The notes: generated by a model not told the origin, from the sequence alone. Numbered from the stretch's first letter, positions 6,287-14,184 are shown. The stretch: 32,134 nt of DNA from CAVSWN01 sp046728115 (GCA_046728115.1 JBKPDW010000573.1:1-32134); one strand, 5' to 3'. Numbers and translations: made by a program.

Positions 6287-7201
6287 ATGAGCCCTCGCCA
6301 CGTCACCGCCGCAATTCTAGCCGTCACGGCAGCCTCGATCACGACGCCGCATCGCCTGTCGGCGCAGGCGATTCAGCGTTCGCTCATCGTCACCGTCATC
6401 GACGCGAATGGGGCGCGAGTGCCCGACGTGGGACCAGCAGATCTCATTGTGCGCGAAGACAACGTCTCGCGTGAAATCCTCCGCGTCGAGCCAGCCGACG
6501 AACCGATGCATATCGCCTTGCTCGTCGACACCAGCAGGGCGTCGCGCGACAACATCTCGTTCTTCCGCACCGCGCTGCCGCCGTTCGTCACGATGCTGAC
6601 GAACCCGAACGAGAGCGGGAAGAAGAATCAGGTTTCCCTGATCGCCACGGGCGAACGCCCGACGGTGATCACCGATTACACGAGCAACGCCGCTGACCTC
6701 CTGCGAGGGATCAATCGGCTGTGGTCGTTGGAGGAATCCGGCGCCTACCTGCTGGACGCGATCCTCGAAACAACCCAGGGATTCAAAAAGCGCGAGGTGC
6801 GACGGCCTGTCATCGTCGCGATCACGCAGGAAGGCACCGAGTTCAGCTACCGACATTACGATCAGGTGCTCGATCCGCTCCGCGACAGCGGCGCGGCCTT
6901 CTATGCGTTGATGCTCGGCCAGCCCACAGGGTCAGTGACCGACGAGGCGCGCAGCCGAAACATCGTTCTCGACGAGGGCACCAGGACGACGGGCGGATCC
7001 CGGGAGCAACTGCTCACGCCGATGGCGCTCGCGCCCAAACTCAAGCAGCTCGGCGATCAGCTGACGCATCAATATCTGGTGACCTACGCCCATCCCGACT
7101 CGCTGATTCCGCCGGAGAAAGTCACGGTGTCGGCAAAACAGCCCGGGATGACGGCGCGCGGCACGCTCGTCCGCGATAAATTCGTGCAGGGACGACAATG
7201 A
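6287..7201 (+). CDS. Secreted VWA-domain protein (VWFA-related, Acidobacteria type) with degenerate MIDAS
   Basis: 304 residues from the ATG at 6287. The frame opens further upstream, but the promoter position rules those starts out. A signal peptide (about residues 1-28, ending LSAQA) precedes a segment beginning VTVIDANGARVPDVGPADL and a VWA-like domain. The metal-site motif expected as DxSxS reads DTSRA at residues 81-85, and the usual later DG of VWA domains reads TQEG, so metal-dependent ligand binding may be lost. The family is known mainly from Acidobacteria and has no assigned function. Its stop overlaps the next gene's start (ATGA), showing a coupled pair with the second VWA protein. 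Confidence 0.85.
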   Translation: MSPRHVTAAILAVTAASITTPHRLSAQAIQRSLIVTVIDANGARVPDVGPADLIVREDNVSREILRVEPADEPMHIALLVDTSRASRDNISFFRTALPPFVTMLTNPNESGKKNQVSLIATGERPTVITDYTSNAADLLRGINRLWSLEESGAYLLDAILETTQGFKKREVRRPVIVAITQEGTEFSYRHYDQVLDPLRDSGAAFYALMLGQPTGSVTDEARSRNIVLDEGTRTTGGSREQLLTPMALAPKLKQLGDQLTHQYLVTYAHPDSLIPPEKVTVSAKQPGMTARGTLVRDKFVQGRQ

Positions 7202-8166
7202 TTCACCGCCTTCGTCAACCGTCCGGCGGGCTGTTCTTGCTTGCGGTTCTCGCCACTGCAGCCTCGCTGGTCCGTGCCGATTCCCAGACACCGCAGCCGC
7301 CGCCTGCGGCGCAGCAACCATTCCGGGTAGGCGTCGAGCTCGTGTCGTTGAACGTCACGGTCAGCGATGGCACGACGCGCTATGTGCGCGACCTCGCCGC
7401 CGAAGACTTTTCAGTCTTCGAGGACGGCGTCAAACAGGACGTGACGTTTTTCAACAAAACCAACCTGCCAATCGCGCTGGCGCTCCTCCTCGACACAAGC
7501 GCCAGCATGGAACCGAAACTGCCAACGGCTCAGGAGGCGGCGATCGGCTTCGTGAAGCGTCTCCGCGCGCAGGATCTCGCGGAGGTCGTCGACTTCGACA
7601 GCCGCGTCGTCGTGCTGCAGCCCTTCAGCAGCAATGGGCCGGAGCTGGAGCAGGCGATCCGAAAAACCTCTGCCGGCGGCTCGACGTCGCTCTACAACGC
7701 GGTGTACATCGCGCTGAAGGATCTGAAGAAGGTCGTCGCGAAGAACGTGGACGAAATCCGGCGCCAGGCAATCATTGTCCTGTCGGACGGCGAGGATACG
7801 TCGAGCCTGCTGCCCTTCGAGGAAGTGCTGGATCTGGCGAAGCGATCGGAGACGGCGATCTACAGCATCGGTTTGCGGGCCGGCGACGGAGCGAACAGCA
7901 CGACGAAGGGATTCAAAGAGGCGGAGTTCGTGCTGCGTCAGTTCTCGATGGAAACCGGTGGCCGGGCGTTCTTCCCCAACCAGCTCGCCGATCTGGCCAA
8001 CGTGTATGGCCAGATCTCCGACGAGTTGTCGAGCCAGTACACGGTCGGGTACACCTCGAAGAATCTGAAACGCGACGGCGGATGGCGCCGCGTGATCGTC
8101 CGCGTCAATCGCCCGAATCTGACGGCACGAACCAAACAGGGCTATTTCGCCCCGACAACGCATTGA
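7198..8166 (+). CDS. Secreted VWA-domain protein (VWFA-related, Acidobacteria type), intact MIDAS
   Basis: 322 residues with a signal peptide (about 1-27) and a Pro/Gln-rich stretch to about residue 42. An N-terminal strand region follows (VELVSLNVTVSDG, AAEDFSVFEDGVKQDVTFF), a hallmark of the Acidobacterial VWFA-related family, then a VWA domain. The metal-ion site is intact: DTSAS at residues 99-103 and VLSDGEDTSS later. The C-terminal SSQYTVGYTSKNLKRDGGWR resembles the family's closing segment. Its start overlaps the preceding gene by ATGA, and its own stop overlaps the next start as TTGA. Export to periplasm or cell surface is inferred; the ligand is unknown. Confidence 0.9.
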   Translation: MIHRLRQPSGGLFLLAVLATAASLVRADSQTPQPPPAAQQPFRVGVELVSLNVTVSDGTTRYVRDLAAEDFSVFEDGVKQDVTFFNKTNLPIALALLLDTSASMEPKLPTAQEAAIGFVKRLRAQDLAEVVDFDSRVVVLQPFSSNGPELEQAIRKTSAGGSTSLYNAVYIALKDLKKVVAKNVDEIRRQAIIVLSDGEDTSSLLPFEEVLDLAKRSETAIYSIGLRAGDGANSTTKGFKEAEFVLRQFSMETGGRAFFPNQLADLANVYGQISDELSSQYTVGYTSKNLKRDGGWRRVIVRVNRPNLTARTKQGYFAPTTH

Positions 8167-8990
8167 ACCTGGTTCCGCTGCTTTTCTACGCTGCCGCGCT
8201 GGTTGCTTACGCGTGGCATTTCGGACGTCGAACACCGATGCTCGGCAGATCGGCGACGACGCTGCTCGTCGCCGGGGCGCTCGCGCACACGTTTGTGATC
8301 GGCATGCAGACGATGGAGGTCGGGCACGTGCCGGTGGCGGGCGCGACATCGGCCATCTCGACCTTCGTCTGGCTGTTGGCGCTCGCCTACCTGTACACGG
8401 AAATGACAACCGACGAGCGCGCCATGGGCGTATTCATTCTGCCGCTCCTCGTCACGCTGCAGGCTATTCCGGCGCTCCGGCCGGGAATCGAGGACCGTGC
8501 GCCCGTGCTGCAGGGTCCACTTTTCGGCCTGCATGTGTCGTCGCTGCTCTTCGCGTACGCAAGCTTCGCGCTCGCCTGCGTGATTGGCATCACGTACGTC
8601 CTCTTGTTCAAGGAGATCAAGGCGAAGCATCTGGGATTCTTCTACGCGCGGCTGCCGTCGCTGCAGATCCTCGACCACATGAACCAGCGCGCGATCGTCA
8701 TTGGCTGGATCTTCCTGACCATCGGCATCCTCGTCGGGATCGTGTGGGCAGCCCAGGCGCGCGTCGGCTACGGCGCCGGCGATCCCCGGGTGCAGGCGAT
8801 GTCGCTGCAGGATCCGAAAATCTTCGTCGCGCTGGTGTGCTGGTCGGTGTATTCGTTCGAGCTGTTCGCCGCGCGGAGAATCGGCTGGGGCGGGCGCCGT
8901 GCGGCGTATCTGTCGGCGCTGGGGTTCGGCATCGTGCTGCTGAACTTCGTGCCGATCAGTTACTTTCTGACGAGGAGTCATAATTTCTAG
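8163..8990 (+). CDS. hemX: HemX/CcsA-like cytochrome c assembly membrane protein
   Basis: 275 residues from a TTG at 8163 that overlaps the preceding stop (TTGA); about eight hydrophobic helices. An ATG at 8082 in the same frame would add 27 charged residues inside the VWA gene and is less likely. It resembles the CcsA/HemX family: the C-terminal GWGGRRAAYLSALGFGIVLL matches the GWRGRRAA-type helix of CcsA. The tryptophan-rich heme-handling WWD loop is not recognisable; its place holds DPRVQAMSLQDPKIFVALVC. It lies immediately before hemA, as hemX accompanies hemA in Bacillus-type hem operons, which favours a HemX-like role in modulating GluTR or handling heme over true cytochrome c ligation. 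Confidence 0.8.
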   Translation: MNLVPLLFYAAALVAYAWHFGRRTPMLGRSATTLLVAGALAHTFVIGMQTMEVGHVPVAGATSAISTFVWLLALAYLYTEMTTDERAMGVFILPLLVTLQAIPALRPGIEDRAPVLQGPLFGLHVSSLLFAYASFALACVIGITYVLLFKEIKAKHLGFFYARLPSLQILDHMNQRAIVIGWIFLTIGILVGIVWAAQARVGYGAGDPRVQAMSLQDPKIFVALVCWSVYSFELFAARRIGWGGRRAAYLSALGFGIVLLNFVPISYFLTRSHNF

Positions 8991-9002
8991 GGGATGCGTG
9001 GT

Positions 9003-9121
9003 GTGGGCATTTGAGGAAGTGAGGATTTAAGGAAGTGGGGATTGAGAATGTTTCTTACATCCTCACATCCTCACATCCTCACATCCTCACATCCTCACAT
9101 CCTCACATCCTCACATTCTCA
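9003..9121. repeat. Junction repeat before hemA: 7 perfect CATCCTCA octamers plus inverted arm
   Basis: Positions 9058-9113 hold seven perfect head-to-tail copies of CATCCTCA, and 9114-9121 hold a variant, CATTCTCA. Upstream, 9011-9050 contains the opposite-sense words TTGAGGAAGTGAGGATT, AAGGAAGTGGGGATT and GAGAATG, so the two halves form an imperfect palindrome. An open frame starting at ATG 9048 reads through the array into hemA. Confidence 0.85.
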
Positions 9122-9146
9122 AAGTTCCATCTCTCGCGCAGACGGA

Positions 9147-10484
9147 ATGCATCTATTGCTTGTCGGAATCAGTCATCGCACGGCGCCGGTTGACCTGCGC
9201 GAGCGGGTCGACTTCTCCGCTCGTGGTATAGGCGACGCCTTGCGCGCTCTGGCCGGCCGCGGGTCGACGCACGAGGCGGTGATTGTTTCGACCTGCAATC
9301 GGTCCGAAATCTACGCCGCCTGCGACGACCCGGCGGCTACCCGGCCCGACATCGAGCGCTTCATCAGCGAGTTTCATCGCGTGGGAGCGCCGGAGATGGC
9401 ACCGCACGTGTATGAGATGGCCGACTTCGACGCAGCCCGCCATCTGTTTCGCGTGGCAGCCGGTCTCGATTCGCTGGTCGTCGGCGAGCCGCAGATCCTC
9501 GGTCAGGTCAAGGACGCACACTCGACGGCATTTGAAGCGCGGACGGTTGGTCCGGTGCTGAATCGGGATTTTCACTCCTCGTTTGCCGTCGGCAAGCGTG
9601 TACGGGCAGAGACAGGGCTGGGCGCAGGCGCCGTATCCATCAGCTTCGCCGCGGTTTCCCTGGCGCGAAAGATCTTCGGCGCGCTCGAGGGACGCAGTGT
9701 GGCCGTGATCGGCGCCGGCGAGATGGGCAAGTTGACGGCGCTGCACATGAAATCCCAGGGCGTGCAGCACGTGACGATCGTCAGCCGCACGATGGCGCAC
9801 GCCGCGAGGACCGCCGAAGCCATCGGCGGCGCGAGCGCCGCGCCATGGGACGAACTCGACGCCGCCGTTGGCGCGAGCGACATCGTGATCACCGCCACGG
9901 GCGCGGCGGCGCCCATTCTGACGAAGGCACGGATCGATTCGGTCATGCGTTCTCGCCGGAACCTGCCGCTGTTCATCATCGACATCGCCGTTCCGCGCGA
10001 CGTCGAGCCGGCCGCCGGCGAGCTCGAACAGGTGTTTCTCTACAACGTCGACGATCTGCAGGCGACGGTCCGCGAGAACCTCGCGAAGCGCGCCAGCGAG
10101 GTCGCGCGCGCCGAATCGATCGTGGGCGAGGAAGTGGAGAAGTTCGCGGCATGGTTCCGATCCCGCGACGCCATTCCGACCGTGGTCGCCCTCCGCCATC
10201 GGTTCGAAGCCATCCGGCGCGCCGAGCTCGATCGTCTCGAATTCAAACTGACGGCGCTGTCACCCGACGTGCGCGCGCGCGTCGACGAGATCACGCACCT
10301 GATCGTCGAAAAGCTCCTGCTCACGCCAACTGAACAGCTCAAGTCGGTGAACGACGCCGAGGCCGTAAGCGCCTACTCTGAGGCGCTGACGCGACTCTTC
10401 GGTCTGAACGATTCAGACACCGAGGTCCCGCGCGAGGTGCGGGACCGGCGCGTCGAGCCCTTCACGCGCAACCGGTCCCGGTAG
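9147..10484 (+). CDS. hemA: Glutamyl-tRNA reductase
   Basis: Reduces glutamyl-tRNA(Glu) with NADPH to glutamate-1-semialdehyde, the first committed step of C5 tetrapyrrole synthesis. 445 residues from ATG 9147, which begins MHLLLVGISHRTAPVDLRE, exactly as in the family. The catalytic Cys is C50 in STCNRSEIYA. Also visible are the FRVAAGLDSLVVGEPQILGQ segment and the NADPH-binding VAVIGAGEMGKLTALHM; a C-terminal helical dimerisation domain follows. The open frame extends 35 residues further upstream through the octamer array, but that portion is repeat-derived and the conserved start is at 9147. hemC follows after 12 bp. Confidence 0.96.
   Translation: MHLLLVGISHRTAPVDLRERVDFSARGIGDALRALAGRGSTHEAVIVSTCNRSEIYAACDDPAATRPDIERFISEFHRVGAPEMAPHVYEMADFDAARHLFRVAAGLDSLVVGEPQILGQVKDAHSTAFEARTVGPVLNRDFHSSFAVGKRVRAETGLGAGAVSISFAAVSLARKIFGALEGRSVAVIGAGEMGKLTALHMKSQGVQHVTIVSRTMAHAARTAEAIGGASAAPWDELDAAVGASDIVITATGAAAPILTKARIDSVMRSRRNLPLFIIDIAVPRDVEPAAGELEQVFLYNVDDLQATVRENLAKRASEVARAESIVGEEVEKFAAWFRSRDAIPTVVALRHRFEAIRRAELDRLEFKLTALSPDVRARVDEITHLIVEKLLLTPTEQLKSVNDAEAVSAYSEALTRLFGLNDSDTEVPREVRDRRVEPFTRNRSR
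10424..10480 (+). promoter_or_regulatory. Two mutually exclusive hairpins at the hemA-hemC boundary
   Basis: The segment 10439-10448 can pair with 10424-10431 (GGTCCCGC with GCGGGACC, 7-nt loop) or with 10472-10480 (CGGGACCGG with CCGGTCCCG). The alternatives exclude each other and end 16 nt before the hemC ATG. The protein in this part is the variable tail of HemA. The arrangement resembles a translation-coupling or attenuation switch, but chance in GC-rich sequence cannot be excluded. Confidence 0.35.
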
Positions 10485-10496
10485 TTGATCAGCCAG

Positions 10497-11537
10497 ATGA
10501 AATCGTTGCGTCTCGGCACTCGCGGCAGCCAGCTCGCGCTGTGGCAGGCTCGCGCGGTCGCCGAGCGAATCGTCGAGCGCGGCGGACCGCCTTGCGAGAT
10601 CGTCGTCATCAAGACATCTGGGGATCGACTGCAGGAGGCGCCGCTGTCCGAAGTGGGCGGCAAGCGGCTGTTCGTGAAAGAGATCGAAGATGCGTTGCTG
10701 CGCGACGAGATCGACCTGGCCGTCCACAGCGCCAAGGACATGCCGGTGATGCTCCCGGCGGGCCTTGCCGTCGGAGGCGTTTTGCCGCGGGAGGATCCGC
10801 GAGATGCCGTGGTATTGCCCGTAATCGCGGATGGCTCGGGGCGCATGGCGGGTCAGGCGCCTCTGGGCCGTCAGGCATCAGCCATGCGTGATCAGCCACC
10901 AGCCATGACGATCGACGATTTGGTGGCGCGGCTCGGCCAAACGCCCTCGATCGGCACTGGAAGCGTGCGCCGAATCGCGCAGTTGACCCGGCTGATGCCG
11001 CATGCGCGCTACACGCCGATTCGCGGTAATCTCGATACCCGCCTGCGGAAACTGGACCAGGGGCAGCACAATGCGCTCGTCCTCGCGGCCGCGGGCCTGC
11101 GACGGCTCGGGTTTGGATCCCGTATTTCGTTCGCGCTGCCAGTGTCTGCGTGCGTGCCGGCACCGGGCCAGGGCATCGTGGCCGTCGAAATACGCGACGA
11201 TGATGATTCGGTTCGCCGCGCGGTGGCGTGTCTCAACGACGCCGACGCTGTGGCGGCGCTGGAAGCCGAGCGCGCGCTCGTGGAGGCGCTGGGTGGTGGA
11301 TGTCAGACCCCGGTCGGCGCGCTCGCGACGTCAGCTGAAGGCGATGTGCTCGAGTTGGTCGCCATCGTCGTAGCCCTGGACGGCACTCAGGCGGTTCACG
11401 GGCGGCTGTGCGGTCCGCGCACGGCCGCGCGGCAGTTGGGTTCGAGACTCGGCGCGCAGTTGATTGCCGACGGCGCCGCGGACATCCTTGCCGCTGCAAC
11501 GCGCGAACACGGCGCGGTAGGAGGATTGCAGCCGTAA
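10497..11537 (+). CDS. hemC: Hydroxymethylbilane synthase (porphobilinogen deaminase)
   Basis: Polymerises four porphobilinogens to hydroxymethylbilane. 346 residues, longer than the usual ~310. ATG 10497 opens MKSLRLGTRGSQLALWQA, the canonical N-terminus; an in-frame TTG four codons earlier (10485) is less likely. Catalytic Asp is D81 in HSAKDMP, and the cofactor-binding Cys is C269 in GGGCQTPVGA (E. coli numbering about 242). The excess length is an insertion at about residues 108-137, between the REDPRDAVVL strand and the SIGTGSVRR loop. It is rich in Gly, Ala, Gln, Pro and Met and encoded by repeat-like DNA (10842-10906). The active-site motifs are otherwise intact, so the enzyme is probably functional. 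Confidence 0.95.
   Translation: MKSLRLGTRGSQLALWQARAVAERIVERGGPPCEIVVIKTSGDRLQEAPLSEVGGKRLFVKEIEDALLRDEIDLAVHSAKDMPVMLPAGLAVGGVLPREDPRDAVVLPVIADGSGRMAGQAPLGRQASAMRDQPPAMTIDDLVARLGQTPSIGTGSVRRIAQLTRLMPHARYTPIRGNLDTRLRKLDQGQHNALVLAAAGLRRLGFGSRISFALPVSACVPAPGQGIVAVEIRDDDDSVRRAVACLNDADAVAALEAERALVEALGGGCQTPVGALATSAEGDVLELVAIVVALDGTQAVHGRLCGPRTAARQLGSRLGAQLIADGAADILAAATREHGAVGGLQP
10842..10906. repeat. Repeat patch inside hemC (ATCAGCCA word)
   Basis: Within the hemC insertion the DNA reads GTCAGGCATCAGCCATGCGT then GATCAGCCACCAGCCATGA: two ATCAGCCA words and two CAGCCATG words. GCATGGC upstream (10840s) is the inverse of GCCATGC. The structure is like the junction repeats but lies in frame within a gene. 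Confidence 0.5.
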
Positions 11538-11541
11538 GCAG

Positions 11542-11580
11542 CGACGAACGTCGAACCGGCGAACCACGAACGTCGAACGG
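11542..11580. repeat. Junction repeat hemC to cobA-hemD (ACGAACGTCGAAC twice)
   Basis: Two identical 13-bp copies of ACGAACGTCGAAC lie at 11544-11556 and 11566-11578, separated by CGGCGAACC, filling the 44-bp gap right up to the next start codon. Direct repeats only; no inverted arm. Confidence 0.6.
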
Positions 11581-11581
11581 A

Positions 11582-13135
11582 ATGTCTACTGTGTATCTGA
11601 TCGGCGCGGGCCCGGGACACCCCGGGCTGATTACGGTCCGCGGCATGCAGTGCCTGGCGGCGGCTGACGTGGTGCTGTACGACCACCTCATTCCGGGACG
11701 CTTGCTGCGCTATGCGCGGCCAGACGCAGAAAAAATCGATGTCGGCGTTGCCGCCCCGCAGCCGCTCGAGCAGGAAGCGATTTGCTACCTGCTTGCCGAG
11801 AAAGCTCGCGAAGGCAAGACGGTCGCGCGGTTGAAGTGGGGCGACCCGTTCGTCTTCGACCGCGGCGGAACCGAGGCATTGTTCCTCCACGAACAGGGCG
11901 TGCGCTTCGATGTCGTCCCCGGTGTGCCTGCGGGCATCGCCGTGCCCACCTATGCGGGTGTGCCGATCACATATCCCGGCGGCGGCGATACGCTCACCTT
12001 CGTCAGAGGACACGAGGATGCCGGCAAATCGCGAACCTCGATCGACTGGGACGCGCTGGCCCGACTCGACGGAACGATCGTCTGTTACGCCGGACCTCAG
12101 CAGCTGCCCACGATTGTCAATTCGCTGCTGTCGCACGGTCGATCGACGGACGATGCGGCGGCCGTGGTGTACGACGGCACGCTGCCGACGCAGGACACGA
12201 TCGGCGGCACGCTCAAGGAGATCGCGGACCGGCTGAAGGAGGTCGACGACCCACGGCCGGGCATTCTGATCGTGGGACGCGTAGTCGCGCTGCGCCAACA
12301 TCTGCGCTGGTTCGATGAGCGGCCGCTGTTCGGCAAGCGGATCCTCGTCACCCGGCCACGCGAGCAGGCGGCCGATCTGACGGATCGACTCGAGGAACTG
12401 GGCGCCGACGCAATTGAAGCGCCGATGATCCGGACCGTTCCGCCCGATGACTACGCACCGCTCGACGATGTCTGCGCGCGCGTGGGCGAATTCGATTGGA
12501 TTGTGTTCTCGAGTACAAACGCGGTGGAAGCGTTCGTGGATCGCCTGCTGGCCGGACCGAACGATTTGCGTGCCCTCAAAGGCGTGAAGTTGTGCGCGGT
12601 CGGAACGACCACAGCGGAGCAGCTGGCCCGCCACGGCCTGAAAGTGGATCTGACGCCAGGCGAATTCCGCGCGGAGGCCGTCGTGCACGCGCTTGGCGAA
12701 CGCGGAGGCCTCCAGGGCATGCGAGTCCTCATGCCGCGCACCGATATCGGCCGTGAAATCATCGCGGACGGCCTGCGTAGTCAGGGCGCGGAAGTTACCG
12801 AGGTCGTCGCGTATCGAACCATCGCGGTCGACGCCGAACGCGAAGGCGAACCCGACATCTATCGCATGCTGCTCGATCGCCGTATCGACGTCGTAACGTT
12901 CACCAGTCCATCCGCGGTCCGGGCATTCGTTCGGGTCCTGGGCGACGAACCCGCGGCTGATTTGTTGAAGTCAACGGTCGTCGCGTGCATCGGCCCCGTG
13001 ACCGCCGAAGCGGCCTCGCAGTGCAACATCAAGACCACTATCATCCCCGAGAATTACACGGTTCCGGCGCTAGTGGATGCTATCGTCGAGTACTTTCGGA
13101 AGGAGCGTGACGCGGAGTTGGCTGGGAACCACTGA
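11582..13135 (+). CDS. cobA-hemD: Uroporphyrinogen-III C-methyltransferase / uroporphyrinogen-III synthase fusion
   Basis: 517-residue bifunctional enzyme. Residues 1 to about 245 are a CobA-type SAM-dependent uroporphyrinogen-III methyltransferase making precorrin-2: VYLIGAGPGHPGLITVRG, GDPFVFDRGGTEAL and VPGVPAGIAVPTYAGVPITY are visible. From about residue 255 (GKRILVTRPREQAADLTDRL) comes a HemD domain, which closes hydroxymethylbilane to uroporphyrinogen III; WIVFSSTNAVEAF and VTFTSPSAVRAF are typical HemD strands. ATG 11582 is chosen because MSTVYLIGAGPG is the normal CobA start; the open frame extends further upstream inside hemC. The fusion lets the branch point feed siroheme or cobalamin as well as heme. 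No Met8/CysG oxidase-ferrochelatase part is present. Confidence 0.95.
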   Translation: MSTVYLIGAGPGHPGLITVRGMQCLAAADVVLYDHLIPGRLLRYARPDAEKIDVGVAAPQPLEQEAICYLLAEKAREGKTVARLKWGDPFVFDRGGTEALFLHEQGVRFDVVPGVPAGIAVPTYAGVPITYPGGGDTLTFVRGHEDAGKSRTSIDWDALARLDGTIVCYAGPQQLPTIVNSLLSHGRSTDDAAAVVYDGTLPTQDTIGGTLKEIADRLKEVDDPRPGILIVGRVVALRQHLRWFDERPLFGKRILVTRPREQAADLTDRLEELGADAIEAPMIRTVPPDDYAPLDDVCARVGEFDWIVFSSTNAVEAFVDRLLAGPNDLRALKGVKLCAVGTTTAEQLARHGLKVDLTPGEFRAEAVVHALGERGGLQGMRVLMPRTDIGREIIADGLRSQGAEVTEVVAYRTIAVDAEREGEPDIYRMLLDRRIDVVTFTSPSAVRAFVRVLGDEPAADLLKSTVVACIGPVTAEAASQCNIKTTIIPENYTVPALVDAIVEYFRKERDAELAGNH

Positions 13136-13188
13136 GGGAATACCTCCACGGTCTCCATATCCGGCCGTGTCGCGCTGAGAAAACCGCC

Positions 13189-14184
13189 ATGCCTCAGATC
13201 ACCACCCACACGAGCCTCAAGCTGACGCAGCGGCTGCGCCGCCTCCGCCGGTCCGAAACGCTGCGCGCGATGGTGCGCGAGACGCGGCTGTCGCCCGACG
13301 TCTTCATCCTGCCCCTCTTCGTCTGCGAGGGCAAAGGCGTGCGGCGCGAAGTCGCGTCGATGCCCGGGGTCTTCAATCTGTCCGTTGACGAGGCCCTGAA
13401 AGAAGTCACGGCCGCGAAGGCGGACGGCGTAAAGAGCGTCATTCTGTTCGGCCTGCCCGATCACAAAGACGACATCGGCTCGGCGGCCTTCGATCCCGAG
13501 GCGCCGGTGCAGAGCGCCGTGCGGGCGATCAAGCGCGAGCTGCCGGACGTGATCGTCGTGACAGACGTGTGCCTCTGCGAGTACACCGACCACGGACACT
13601 GCGGCATCGTGATCGAGGAGGACATTGCGAACGACGCGACGGTCGGACAGCTCGTTCGCGTCGCCGTCTCGCACGCGGCCGCGGGCGCCGACGTCGTCGC
13701 GCCGTCCGACATGATGGACGGCCGAGTCGGTGCCATCCGCTCCGCCCTCGACGACCGCGGGTTCGAGCACACCGCCATCATGTCGTATGCCGCGAAGTAC
13801 TGCTCGGCGTTTTACGGTCCCTTCCGCGATGCCGCCGCGTCGGCGCCGCAATTCGGCGATCGGCGATCGCATCAAATGGATCCCGCCAATGCACGCGAGG
13901 CGCTGCGCGAGGTCGAGCAGGATCTGGCGGAAGGCGCCGACATCGTGTTGGTGAAGCCGGCCGTGCACTACCTCGATGTCATCGAACGCGTAAAGCGGAG
14001 ATTTGGCTGCCCTATCGCCGCGTACCACGTCAGCGGGGAATACGCGATGCTCAAGGCGGCGGCGAGGAACGGCTGGATCGACGAGCGCCGAGCCATGCTC
14101 GAAACGCTCACCGCCATTCGCCGCGCCGGTGCCGACATCGTCATCACCTACTACGCGCGCGAGGCCGCTCGGGCGATCGCGTAG
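13189..14184 (+). CDS. hemB: Delta-aminolevulinic acid dehydratase (porphobilinogen synthase)
   Basis: Condenses two 5-aminolevulinates to porphobilinogen in the cytoplasm. 331 residues, normal length. The catalytic-zinc cysteine motif is present, VCLCEYTDHGHCGI, so this is a zinc-type rather than Mg-only enzyme. The two Schiff-base lysines are K203 in MSYAAKYCSAFYGPF and K256 in IVLVKPAVHY. The PSDMMDGRVGAIR and SGEYAMLKAAA segments also match. The start is ATG 13189, 53 bp after cobA-hemD. A TATAAT box lies just beyond its stop and may drive the next genes. Confidence 0.97.
   Translation: MPQITTHTSLKLTQRLRRLRRSETLRAMVRETRLSPDVFILPLFVCEGKGVRREVASMPGVFNLSVDEALKEVTAAKADGVKSVILFGLPDHKDDIGSAAFDPEAPVQSAVRAIKRELPDVIVVTDVCLCEYTDHGHCGIVIEEDIANDATVGQLVRVAVSHAAAGADVVAPSDMMDGRVGAIRSALDDRGFEHTAIMSYAAKYCSAFYGPFRDAAASAPQFGDRRSHQMDPANAREALREVEQDLAEGADIVLVKPAVHYLDVIERVKRRFGCPIAAYHVSGEYAMLKAAARNGWIDERRAMLETLTAIRRAGADIVITYYAREAARAIA

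Noticed and set aside
9058..9121. Possible CRISPR-like array
   Set aside because: The repeat is only 8 bp with no spacers between units and no cas genes nearby; it is a simple tandem repeat.
8991..9146. Cobalamin or other riboswitch upstream of hemA
   Set aside because: The region is taken up by the octamer palindrome; no conserved riboswitch core such as a B12 box is visible.
11396..12688. 430-codon minus-strand frame opposite cobA-hemD
   Set aside because: Opposes a well-conserved fusion enzyme; no ribosome site or recognisable domain.
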